DNA from: Methanolinea sp. UBA473
GTDB lineage: Archaea > Halobacteriota > Methanomicrobia > Methanomicrobiales > Methanospirillaceae
Reading direction: 5' to 3'
DNA: 21,829 bases
Assembly: GCA_002509495.1 (NCBI GenBank)
Contig: DAEV01000035.1
Coordinates: forward strand, 21,072-42,900
In this document: positions 1 through 7,078 of the stretch, piece by piece
Layout: each line of letters begins with the position of its first letter
How positions within the stretch are numbered: position 1 is the stretch's first letter
The notes under the pieces: generated by a model
Seen by the model: only the letters and a program-made list of their open reading frames with translations
Told to the model about the DNA's origin: nothing
The model's database searches: none
Position numbers and translations under genes: made by a program

Positions 1-24
1 AGGGTTCGAATCCCTCCAGGCCCG
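1..24 (+). tRNA. 3' end of a tRNA (T arm and acceptor strand), probably tRNA-Lys
   Basis: The first 24 bases are the end of a plus-strand tRNA. The T arm shows a stem (AGGG…CCCT plus one pair whose partner is off the window) closing a TTCGAAT loop. It is followed by a 7-base acceptor strand CAGGCCC and discriminator G at 24. The implied 5' acceptor strand is GGGCCTG. Archaeal tRNA-Lys genes commonly begin GGGCCCG and end with G, so Lys is my best guess, but the anticodon is outside the window. No CCA is encoded. A run of five T at 39-43 is a plausible archaeal terminator. Confidence 0.8.
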
Positions 25-196
25 TAGGAACAATCTTCTTTTTCGAATCCGACGAGAAGGACCTGGAGAATCTCAACCTTAACGCATAGGGGGGGAGCAC
101 CCTGGCAATCCTCCTCCTCCGTCCAGGTCCCTTCAGGTTATCGGGATGCCAGCGGGTTGAGACAAAAAATGAAGTCGGGGAATTCCGTCTTCCTTT
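25..196. other. Intergenic region with a long-range inverted repeat
   Basis: No gene is seen between the tRNA and the end of the DUF473-like gene. The region holds a T5 run after the tRNA (39-43), a perfect 9-bp inverted repeat GGACCTGGA (59-67) / TCCAGGTCC (122-130), a G7 run near 90-96, a CCTCCTCCTCC tract, and an A6 run at 164-169 that reads as T6 on the minus strand behind the convergent gene. Confidence 0.5.
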
Positions 197-219
197 TCAT
201 CCTGCGTGGAAACAGGATG
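164..219 (-). terminator. Candidate terminator of the PAC2/DUF473-like pair
   Basis: On the minus strand a perfect 7-bp inverted repeat, CATCCTG (219-213) and CAGGATG (204-198) with an 8-base loop, spans the last codons and stop of the DUF473-like gene. A T6 run lies about 30 bases further on (169-164). Archaeal termination relies mainly on the T run. The hairpin is visible in the sequence, but its role is inferred. Confidence 0.4.
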
Positions 220-589
220 ATTTTACCACTTCCACCATGATCGGCTGGGTGAGCCCTTCGTGGGTCACGGCTTTTACCGAGGAAGTGCCGCAAAATTTTA
301 CCTGGACCCTTGCGGAAATCCTTTCCCTCTCTTCATAATGGAGCCCCATGGAGAATTCCATCATCCTTTTCATCGAGATGCTTACCGAGAGCAGCTCGAC
401 CATGATCCCCGAGTCGCCTGGTGTGAGGTCATCGAAATCGATCGAGGTCACGAAGAGGTGGGACCCTGGGGTCGCCGCTGCGAGTGTGATCACATTGTGG
501 GTACTCTGCAGTTCAAGGGTTCGAGGTTTCCCCTGTTTGATCTCTCTGATCAGTTCGGGGGTGATTCCGGTTAAGGCGAAGCAGTTCAT
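197..589 (-). CDS. Small conserved archaeal protein, DUF473-like
   Basis: A 130-aa soluble protein without signal peptide or membrane segment. It starts MNCFALTGIT, followed by RTLELQSTHNVITL, a segment with the repeated-beta look of a small domain, and ends in VEVVKSSCFHAG. The ALTGI…RT.EL.S..NVI pattern matches my memory of the archaeal DUF473 family, found mainly in methanogens, with no established function. The assignment is from recall rather than a search. The gene starts 7 bases after the stop of the PAC2-family gene, so the two are almost certainly co-transcribed. There is no clear Shine-Dalgarno site; the AATGCCCC just upstream does not match one, so translation may be coupled to the upstream gene. 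Confidence 0.75.
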   Translation of the reverse strand: MNCFALTGITPELIREIKQGKPRTLELQSTHNVITLAAATPGSHLFVTSIDFDDLTPGDSGIMVELLSVSISMKRMMEFSMGLHYEERERISARVQVKFCGTSSVKAVTHEGLTQPIMVEVVKSSCFHAG

Positions 590-596
590 GGGGCAT

Positions 597-1343
597 TCAC
601 CCGTACATGGGAAGCTGTTCTTTCTTGGGCATGCTCTCGGCCGTTTTGACCTGTTCAGCCAGCTTCTGCATTGTGGACTCTATCTCCTCGGCCTGTTCTA
701 TCAGGGGTTGCACATCGAGATCAAGCCCGTACATCTTTTTTAATACCTCGATAGTGGCAGCAGAAGCCCTCGGATCGGGAGCATTAATGGTCTCTCCCAG
801 CAGGCCGTATGCTGCAATGTTTCGGATCTTGCATTCGGTTAGGATACTGCTTGCAATCCCGGATATGCTTCCAATGGGGAGTATGATGGTGGAGTCCTGG
901 ATACGTGGAAGAGCTTTATCCGTGCTTGCCACTCCAAAGACCCTCTTATCAGGCTCATTCGTGATGATTCCGGCAATGGTCACTACCTCGTTGATCTTGA
1001 AGGGTTCCAGCCAGTCCATGATCCCGTTTGCCACCTCGTAACAGATCATGGGGTGAATTGGAATATCTGCCACGATGACGGTGAGATTATTTTTTTCATA
1101 GAGCCGGACCGGGACATTGATGACTCCTTTGTTCATCATTGCCAGGGGAGGGAAATATTTGCTGTTCATACTCCCGATCTGCTCGAATTCCAGTTGATCG
1201 ACGATATATTGGAGTGCAATACTTCCCACAAGACCGCTCCCGGGAAATCCCATCAGTACCGATGACCCCTCATGTTTGAGAGGGCGGGAGAAGATTCTGA
1301 TTTCGGTGCTTGGTTCGGGCGACATTAGATTAACATATCTCAT
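597..1343 (-). CDS. PAC2-family (proteasome assembly chaperone-like) protein
   Basis: A 248-aa cytosolic protein of the PAC2 family (COG1938 type). The diagnostic N-terminal stretch is VLMGFPGSGLVGSIALQY, with the glycine-rich GFPGSGLVG typical of the family. Later come IVADIPIHP, IAGIITNEP, AYGLLGET and a helical C-terminus. Archaeal relatives such as PbaB are ATP-independent chaperones that bind 20S proteasome subunits, but many family members are uncharacterised, so the substrate is not fixed here. Two starts are possible: ATG at 1343, preceded directly by AGGTGG, or ATG at 1325, which lacks a nearby ribosome site. I keep the longer form, though its SD spacing is unusually tight. Upstream it diverges from a DUF5611-like gene; downstream lies the DUF473-like gene. 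Confidence 0.85.
   Translation of the reverse strand: MRYVNLMSPEPSTEIRIFSRPLKHEGSSVLMGFPGSGLVGSIALQYIVDQLEFEQIGSMNSKYFPPLAMMNKGVINVPVRLYEKNNLTVIVADIPIHPMICYEVANGIMDWLEPFKINEVVTIAGIITNEPDKRVFGVASTDKALPRIQDSTIILPIGSISGIASSILTECKIRNIAAYGLLGETINAPDPRASAATIEVLKKMYGLDLDVQPLIEQAEEIESTMQKLAEQVKTAESMPKKEQLPMYG
1330..1340 (+). promoter_or_regulatory. Candidate TATA box for the gene at 1361, inside the opposing gene
   Basis: TTAACATATCT is centred about 26 bases upstream of the ATG at 1361, the spacing expected for a leaderless archaeal transcript. It lies inside the first codons of the divergent PAC2-family gene. This is a weak match, offered because only 17 bases separate the two start codons. Confidence 0.3.
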
Positions 1344-1360
1344 CCACCTAAAAAAGTATT

Positions 1361-1678
1361 ATGCAAGTGTATCCGGTAAAGAGAGGCTGTTCAAAGAATC
1401 TCGCAGAGTCGATCGCAAAGAAGCTCGACGAGTGCTTCGGCGTGGTTTCAACACAGGAAGGCGATCATTTCCAGATCACCTTCGGAGCCCTTAAACTCCT
1501 GGATGTGACCATAGGCAAGGATGGCAAGAGCCTGGTGATCCGGACCGAGTCCAATATCGATGCATCCGACGAAGTCATTCTGGATACCAACAGGCGCTTT
1601 CGGCGCTATCTGGATGAAGTCACCGGGTTCTCGACGAAGGAAAGGGTCAAGCGGGCAAAAAGTGTGGAGTCCGAGTAG
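1361..1678 (+). CDS. Small conserved methanogen/haloarchaeal protein, DUF5611-like
   Basis: A 105-aa soluble protein, MQVYPVKRGC…, with a compact alpha/beta look and a conserved-looking C-terminal segment SDEVILDTNRRFRRYLDEVTGF. The M-Q-x-Y-x-x-KRG start and the DE…LDTN.RFR..L…TG(F/Y)S..ER segment fit the euryarchaeal DUF5611 family as I remember it, which has no known function. The start is supported by family appearance and by a possible leaderless promoter; no Shine-Dalgarno site precedes it. The gene ends 8 bases before the end of convergent leuS. Confidence 0.75.
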   Translation: MQVYPVKRGCSKNLAESIAKKLDECFGVVSTQEGDHFQITFGALKLLDVTIGKDGKSLVIRTESNIDASDEVILDTNRRFRRYLDEVTGFSTKERVKRAKSVESE

Positions 1679-1686
1679 ATTTATCC

Positions 1687-4467
1687 TTACTCGATGATGA
1701 TCGCGGGTTTGAAGGGTAGTGCGGACCGTGCCCTGGCGTGAGTGCTCTCCCCCGCATCCGTCACATTGACCCGGACCGCGAACTCTTTCTCCAGGAAGTC
1801 TCTGGCCTTTGAAAAGACCATCAATTCATCGATCGATCCCTGGAGGTACTGGGAGATCAGCTGTGGCGGGAACTTGTGGATTAGGGTGATGCACTGTCTG
1901 GTCACATCGCTGGCTTCTTTTCCACGGCGGCGCATCGCATCATCCTTCATGATCTCACGGATTACCGCATTTTTATCGATAGCCCCGGCCACTGCGGCAA
2001 AAATCTCTCGTTTCCACGAAGGTGCAACACAGATCGTGATCACAGAGGGAGTGATCTGGATGATCTTCTGGATCGATTCGACGTCTTCCACAGTCCGCGA
2101 CAGCAATTCCTCGGAGAGTTCAAGGCCGGGATTGATCCGTGACCGATCTTCCTCCGGCCATGACGCAAACGAGACCAGACCGGCATTTCCGGTTTCTTTC
2201 CAGAGGTGTTCGGAGGTGAAGGGGATGATAGGGGCCAGCAGCCGGATCCAGACCGAGCAAAGGTCTTTCAACGCTTTATCACCCGCGGATCCCGTTGGAA
2301 GCCTCCTCTTGTACCATTTCAGATCGGCCTCCACTGCAAAAAACGCTTCCTGGAGTGCCTGACGCGTCTGGAAGCGTTCCAGTGCTTCGGTCGTCTTTAC
2401 GATATGGGTCTGGAGGCGGGAGAGGAGCCATAAGTCGATCTCGTTCTCGCTCATCCCTGCTGCCCTGGTCTCCTGGACGGTATTCCAGAAGCGTTCAATC
2501 TGCTTCCGGGTAGAGTTGACAAGTTCATTCCGCCAATCGAAGTCCTGCCATGGTTCGGCACTTCCTACGAGGAACATGCGGACTGTATCCGCTCCAAACT
2601 CCCTGACTGCATCCTCGAGGAGGAATACATTCCCCTTCGAAGAGGACATCTTGGCCCCGTTCAGGAGGCCCATTCCAAAGACCACCATTCCCCGTGGGAG
2701 ACACCCGGGGGGAAAGATTGCGACATGGTGAAAAAGCTGGAAGGTAAGATGGTTCGAGATGAGATCCTTTGCGGAGAACCGGAAATCGTAGGGATACCAG
2801 AACAGAAATTCCTCTCGCATCTGGCGTAATTTATCGGAGATAACGACGTTTTCCGTTTCTTTCCCGAGGAAGAGGTAATCGAATACATCGGGGGAGAGTT
2901 CCTCGGGCGGGATCTGCGACAGGTGGTGCGCAATGGTATAGTAGGCCATATACACCGTAGAATCGGATAACGGCTCGATGAGCCATGCGGGATCCCACGG
3001 AAGCCTGGTCCCGAGACCTACTTTACGGGTACATGCCCAGTCCTTTAGCCAGTCGATGGTCCGCTCGAATTCAGCCCGGACTTCGGGAGGTACCAGATTC
3101 ATCCCTGCCAGGTGACCCGCTACCTGCGCTTTCCACGCTGGATCGCTGTATTGCAGGAACCACTGGTCATGCAGGATCTTTACGACGACCTGGCCCCCGC
3201 ATCGGCATACGACGGATTGGACATCGAATTCATACATTACCAACGAATCGTATTTCTCCATTGCCAGGGCTGCCACCGTATCCCTTGCCATCCGTACGGT
3301 CTCCCCGCCATACTTCTCAAGGAGCTTCCCCTGGGAAAACTCGGCGCCGTATACCTCCTGCGTGAGGGCATCCATGCGGGGATCCGTCTGATCCCGGATA
3401 CCTGCACGTTCAACGGCGTCCTTTGCCGGAAGTTCTCCGTAGCCCGGGACCTTGATGAGAGGGATCGGATGGATTCTCTGATATTTCCCCTGACTCTGGA
3501 GGTCACGAAGGGCGATATAGTCAAACGGGGCATGGGCCGGGACACTCATGACCATGCCGGTACCCATGTCGGGATCTACGAACCCTGCAGGCAGGATGGG
3601 AACCTTCCCGCAGAGGGGATGAGAGACTTCCTGGTCGATGAGAGTGTAGCCCGGGATCTCCTCTGTCACACGCACCTCGTGGTCCTGGTAGGATAGCTTC
3701 TCTGCAGCCTGGCGGCTGATAATCCAGGGTTTCCCATCAACGAGGGCCCTTACATACGTGGTGGAGGGATTGACCCAGAGATTGGTGACTCCGTGTGTGG
3801 TCTCGGCGCGAAGAGTTGCGGTCGGGATGAAGGCATCCTTCCAGCGGAACATAATCAGGACAAAGCGGAGGATCTCGGCCTTGTCCCCTTCCAGAAGGTC
3901 ATGGTCACCCACGGGGTTCTCGCACTGGGGGCAGTACCGGACGGGATGGGCCCCCTTGAGCACGCGCCCGGCTTCCCCCAGGTGCTTCCACTGCCACTCG
4001 ATGAACTTGCTGTATTGGGGGTCTACCGTGGTGAACCTGCGCCTCCAGTCGATCGATAGTCCGCATTCAGTCATCACCCTGCGGTATTCCTCTGAGAAGT
4101 GCCGCACGATGGTCAGGGGGTTCACGAATTGCGCAAGAACATCGGGCGGGACCTTATACAGGTCGCGGTAAAGGTGGATTGCCTTCTCGTCCCCGCGTGC
4201 AATGCGCTTGGAGATCCCGATTACCGGGGCACCCGTGACATGGAATGCCATGGGATAGAGGACTTCCCTCCCTCTCATCCGCCAGAACCTCGCGATGACG
4301 TCGGGGACGATGTAGGTGCGTCCATGCCCCACGTGCATGGCCCCGCTTGGGTAGGGATATGCCACCGTGAGGTAGAATTTCTCTTTTTGAGAAGGATTTG
4401 ATTCAAACGCATGCTCCCATGCGCTGAGGGCAGTCTCCTCCAGCTGCCGCATATCAGGTAGACTCAA
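1687..4467 (-). CDS. leuS: Leucyl-tRNA synthetase, archaeal type
   Basis: Charges tRNA-Leu with leucine in the cytosol. It is 926 aa, close to the archaeal/eukaryotic-type length of about 940-970. Class I signatures are present: HVGH (the HIGH motif) at residues 45-48 within AYPYPSGAMHVGHGRTY, and KMSSS at 606-610. The CP1 editing domain carries the threonine-rich ETTHGVTNLWVNP and the VPAHAPFD motif with the editing aspartate. Cys pairs in CPQCENP and CRCGG look like zinc sites. The start is TTG at 4467: GAGGGTGA lies 6 bases upstream, and the next in-frame ATG (residue 6) has no comparable site. leuS follows the PIN–ATPase–KH gene by 35 bases and may share its transcript or use a TATA-like sequence at that junction. 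Confidence 0.97.
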   Translation of the reverse strand: MSLPDMRQLEETALSAWEHAFESNPSQKEKFYLTVAYPYPSGAMHVGHGRTYIVPDVIARFWRMRGREVLYPMAFHVTGAPVIGISKRIARGDEKAIHLYRDLYKVPPDVLAQFVNPLTIVRHFSEEYRRVMTECGLSIDWRRRFTTVDPQYSKFIEWQWKHLGEAGRVLKGAHPVRYCPQCENPVGDHDLLEGDKAEILRFVLIMFRWKDAFIPTATLRAETTHGVTNLWVNPSTTYVRALVDGKPWIISRQAAEKLSYQDHEVRVTEEIPGYTLIDQEVSHPLCGKVPILPAGFVDPDMGTGMVMSVPAHAPFDYIALRDLQSQGKYQRIHPIPLIKVPGYGELPAKDAVERAGIRDQTDPRMDALTQEVYGAEFSQGKLLEKYGGETVRMARDTVAALAMEKYDSLVMYEFDVQSVVCRCGGQVVVKILHDQWFLQYSDPAWKAQVAGHLAGMNLVPPEVRAEFERTIDWLKDWACTRKVGLGTRLPWDPAWLIEPLSDSTVYMAYYTIAHHLSQIPPEELSPDVFDYLFLGKETENVVISDKLRQMREEFLFWYPYDFRFSAKDLISNHLTFQLFHHVAIFPPGCLPRGMVVFGMGLLNGAKMSSSKGNVFLLEDAVREFGADTVRMFLVGSAEPWQDFDWRNELVNSTRKQIERFWNTVQETRAAGMSENEIDLWLLSRLQTHIVKTTEALERFQTRQALQEAFFAVEADLKWYKRRLPTGSAGDKALKDLCSVWIRLLAPIIPFTSEHLWKETGNAGLVSFASWPEEDRSRINPGLELSEELLSRTVEDVESIQKIIQITPSVITICVAPSWKREIFAAVAGAIDKNAVIREIMKDDAMRRRGKEASDVTRQCITLIHKFPPQLISQYLQGSIDELMVFSKARDFLEKEFAVRVNVTDAGESTHARARSALPFKPAIIIE

Positions 4468-4485
4468 CTCTGCTCACCCTCTCCT

Positions 4486-4506
4486 AAAATAAAGAAAAAT
4501 GTTTAT
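4486..4506 (-). promoter_or_regulatory. Candidate promoter/terminator junction before leuS
   Basis: On the minus strand CTGTATAAAC overlaps the stop codon of the PIN–ATPase–KH gene and is followed by the T-rich stretch ATTTTTCTTTATTTTA. The first part resembles a TATA box. It would place a start site only about 9 bases ahead of the leuS TTG, which would cut into the ribosome site. The T-rich part could equally weaken or end transcription of the upstream gene. Both readings are inference. Confidence 0.3.
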
Positions 4507-6449
4507 ACAGGTCTTAATTTAATGATATCGCCTTCGTTGTAGCGTTTGATGAGTTCCTGTGCGATTGTCGAATTCTTGGCGAGATGGATCTCCCCGGCAT
4601 CGTTCACCGTTGCGGTAAAGAGGTATTCCTTCCCTGCAAAGACATCCACGATCTTTCCGCTCTGTTCCGGGCAGAGGATTGCAAGCTGTTTCTTGTCCAT
4701 CCGGATCTTTACCCCGCCTCCGAGCTGCAACTCTTCCTCCTGGGGGGGGTGTGAGGGCTGCTTCTCCATCTCGCTGCGCGGACGGATATCGATCCCGATG
4801 CCCACCTTGTTCACAATGGCGGCGATGTTCTTCCCGCCTTTTCCAATTGCAGCAGGGACATCCTTGTCCTCGATGTAGACCAGGGCTTTACTGTCGGAGA
4901 GCATGTGGACGTCCACATATCCATCAGTATATCGCCCTATCTCGCGCTGGATGTCTTTTTCAAGGATCTTCCACTGAGTAGTCTCCTCTTCTTTCTGCAC
5001 GGTAGGGACTTTCAGCGGGGCAGGTGCGATGGTCGGGCTCATTACCGGCATCACGATCGTTTCCCCGTCATACTTGAAGATCTCAAAGATCAGTTCACCT
5101 GTCTCGTTATCGGAAACAGTAGTCACCGGCCGGAGGTTGATATCGCTGGACATCCCCTCCGGAACCTTGATTGTGAATCCTACGTCGTAGATGTTGGTGA
5201 TCTCCCCCTTGTCTACGAAGATGATCGTGTTCACGATCTGCGGCAGCACTCCGAAATCCACCCTGTCCGAGAAGCGCTGGAGGGCATCGTGGGCGCCGAT
5301 GGCATGCAGGACGCCGACCATGCCAATCCCGGCAAGGCGCAGGTCCGCAAAAACGCAAAAATCCTCGTTCTTGCGCAGCTCATCGAAGACAACGTAGTCC
5401 GGACGCACCAACAGCAACACATCCGCGGTATTTGCCATACTCCCATCGAGACTGGTATACTGGGTGATGTGGTCGGGGACCTGCAGTTCCCTCGGAGCTT
5501 CCATTGTCTTGACCACATACCCGTGATCCGCAAGGTAGGTGGCGATACTCTGGGCGAGCGTGGTCTTTCCCCCCCCCGGAGGTCCGGCGATCAGGAGACC
5601 CCTTTTATCCCCCACGATCCGGGTCTTGATGATGTTGGACTTGTTGAACTGTTCCAGGGTGACGTCCGCGATAGGGCGGACGGCAGTGATCTCCATCCCA
5701 TCCGAAAAAGGCCTGCGGGTAATGGCGATCCTCATCGAACCAATCTGGATTATGGTTACCCCACGTTTTTCCAGTTCGATAAAACCGTCCGGGTCTCTCT
5801 TTGCACGCTCAAGGATTTCCTGGGCAAGGTTACGCAACTCGTGATCCGTGGCAGGCTGGTCCCGGATCCTGACGAGATGCATCTCCTTTACGGTTCCCTT
5901 TTTGGCCATGGGTGAGACCCGATCCTTGAGATACACGGCAATCGTATGTTCATCGAAGAATTGATCGATCCCCAGGGGAGCGAAATCTTCCACCTGAGGC
6001 CGGAGGTAGATCACATCGAGCCCTTTTGCCTTTGCAACCTCGGCCTGGACGACATCGCTCGTGATGAACCGTGCCTCGTGTTCGATGGCGACATTGCGGA
6101 TCAGGGCATCAATCTCCCCCCCGCTCGCCAGTTTCACCTGTTCAAGGGTAGGTCGGACCCCCACGAATTTGATCTCTATGGTGCCCTCTTCCGCAAGTTT
6201 GCACAGCGCCTGGAGTTCTGTGAGCCCGGAAAAACCGATCTCCCGTCCCTGGTTTGCCTGGGCTTCCAGTTCAGCGATGACTGCTTCCGGTATAACTATT
6301 GATGCACCATTATATTCGCCTGTTTTTATCATGGAGGTGATACGACCGTCTATTACAACGCTTGTATCCGGTACTAATTTCAAAATCTTCCCCTCGATTT
6401 CAGTTGTATATTGTGGATTCTGGGCAGGGATTGGGCGTATTTTGTTCAC
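4503..6449 (-). CDS. PIN domain – PilT/VirB11-like ATPase – KH domain protein
   Basis: A 648-aa cytosolic protein of the archaeal COG1855 type. Residues about 24-150 form a PIN nuclease-like domain (LVPDTSVVIDG with D28 and D34, later VIAELEAQ). Residues about 265-420 form a RecA-fold ATPase with Walker A GPPGGGKTT (K295) and LLLVRPDYVVFDELRK as the Walker B region. Residues about 510-560 form a KH RNA-binding domain with GKGG at 536-539. A beta-rich tail of about 80 residues follows. The architecture suggests an ATP-driven RNA-processing or RNA-decay factor; the family has no settled function and is sometimes misannotated as a pilus ATPase. The start is GTG at 6449 with AAAGGAA about 8 bases upstream. 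It lies head-to-tail with leuS. Confidence 0.9.
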   Translation of the reverse strand: MNKIRPIPAQNPQYTTEIEGKILKLVPDTSVVIDGRITSMIKTGEYNGASIVIPEAVIAELEAQANQGREIGFSGLTELQALCKLAEEGTIEIKFVGVRPTLEQVKLASGGEIDALIRNVAIEHEARFITSDVVQAEVAKAKGLDVIYLRPQVEDFAPLGIDQFFDEHTIAVYLKDRVSPMAKKGTVKEMHLVRIRDQPATDHELRNLAQEILERAKRDPDGFIELEKRGVTIIQIGSMRIAITRRPFSDGMEITAVRPIADVTLEQFNKSNIIKTRIVGDKRGLLIAGPPGGGKTTLAQSIATYLADHGYVVKTMEAPRELQVPDHITQYTSLDGSMANTADVLLLVRPDYVVFDELRKNEDFCVFADLRLAGIGMVGVLHAIGAHDALQRFSDRVDFGVLPQIVNTIIFVDKGEITNIYDVGFTIKVPEGMSSDINLRPVTTVSDNETGELIFEIFKYDGETIVMPVMSPTIAPAPLKVPTVQKEEETTQWKILEKDIQREIGRYTDGYVDVHMLSDSKALVYIEDKDVPAAIGKGGKNIAAIVNKVGIGIDIRPRSEMEKQPSHPPQEEELQLGGGVKIRMDKKQLAILCPEQSGKIVDVFAGKEYLFTATVNDAGEIHLAKNSTIAQELIKRYNEGDIIKLRPV

Positions 6450-6510
6450 TGGAAATTCCTTTCAGCCGCAGTGTATATTGCCCCCAAGCCTTTGGTATTT
6501 TGGTCCACGA

Positions 6511-6520
6511 TTATAATTAA
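6511..6520 (-). promoter_or_regulatory. Candidate TATA box for the PIN–ATPase–KH gene
   Basis: TTAATTATAA on the minus strand, about 65 bases upstream of the GTG at 6449. It would give a start site near 6490 and a leader of roughly 40 bases containing the AAAGGAA ribosome site. A second AT-rich block at 6586-6596 is the alternative. Confidence 0.4.
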
Positions 6521-6572
6521 TCTCAGAAACACATGAAAGTTCTGTCATGAAAAACAAACTGCGATCTCTCTG

Positions 6573-6600
6573 CCGGATAGCGACGGTATTTATTATCCGG
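6573..6600. repeat. 7-bp inverted repeat around an AT-rich core
   Basis: CCGGATA at 6573-6579 and TATCCGG at 6594-6600 are perfect inverted copies separated by 14 bases. The right arm overlaps a TATA-like TATTTATTAT. It lies in the 238-bp gap between hisI and the PIN–ATPase–KH gene. It could be an operator over a promoter or an RNA hairpin in the hisI 3' region. Confidence 0.4.
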
Positions 6601-6687
6601 TGAGTGCGCTTTCGAATTGCACACGGGACCCTAAAGGCCGTATTTTATACCGGGAAACGCTTCTCTCTAAAACCGGTGCAATGAAAA

Positions 6688-7077
6688 TTATTGGATAGAC
6701 TCTTTTTGTCGAGGATCTTTCTTTGCGTAAACCTTGGCAGGATCGAAGATACGCGGGGCGATGATCTCCCCGTCCAAAGTGCGGTAGAAACAGGACCGGT
6801 ACCCGGTATGGCAGGCAGCACCGGCCTGCTCGACCTCGTATAAAATACAGTCCTCATCACAGTCCACCAGGACTCTGACAACCCGCTGAAAATGACCGCT
6901 TTCCTCTCCCTTCTTCCAGAGCTTCTTTCTGGATCTGCTATAATAATGAGCGAAACCCGAATTTTGCGTAAGATGGATTGCCTGTTCATTCGCATATGCC
7001 ACCATAAGCACCTCACCGGTTGCGGTGTCCTGCACCACTACCGGGATCAGACCCTTGTCATAATGAAGTTTCATCAT
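6688..7077 (-). CDS. hisI: Phosphoribosyl-AMP cyclohydrolase
   Basis: Third enzyme of histidine synthesis, opening the adenine ring of phosphoribosyl-AMP; cytosolic and zinc/magnesium dependent. The signatures are complete: ETGHF-type WKKGEESGHFQ, the VDCDEDCILYEVEQ acidic metal site, and ACHTGYRSCFYR. Counted from the ATG at 7077, the zinc cysteines are C73, C89 and C96. I chose this ATG (129 aa) because GGTG lies 6 bases upstream; a GTG at 7086 would add three residues and overlap the upstream stop. It is a stand-alone HisI with no HisE fusion. No other his biosynthesis gene is nearby. It begins one base after the stop of the prepilin peptidase gene, so the two are probably translationally coupled despite unrelated roles. 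Confidence 0.95.
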   Translation of the reverse strand: MMKLHYDKGLIPVVVQDTATGEVLMVAYANEQAIHLTQNSGFAHYYSRSRKKLWKKGEESGHFQRVVRVLVDCDEDCILYEVEQAGAACHTGYRSCFYRTLDGEIIAPRIFDPAKVYAKKDPRQKESIQ

Positions 7078-7078
7078 G

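Noticed and set aside
4905..5915. 336-codon open frame on the plus strand opposite the PIN–ATPase–KH gene
   Set aside because: Wholly antisense to a gene with clear domains; composition is His/Asp/Arg-rich as expected from reverse reading of a GC-rich gene; no ribosome site.
4503..6449. PIN–ATPase–KH protein as a second pilus motor
   Set aside because: The PIN and KH domains and leuS neighbour point to RNA work; it lacks the long FlaI-type N-domain and lies outside the filament block.
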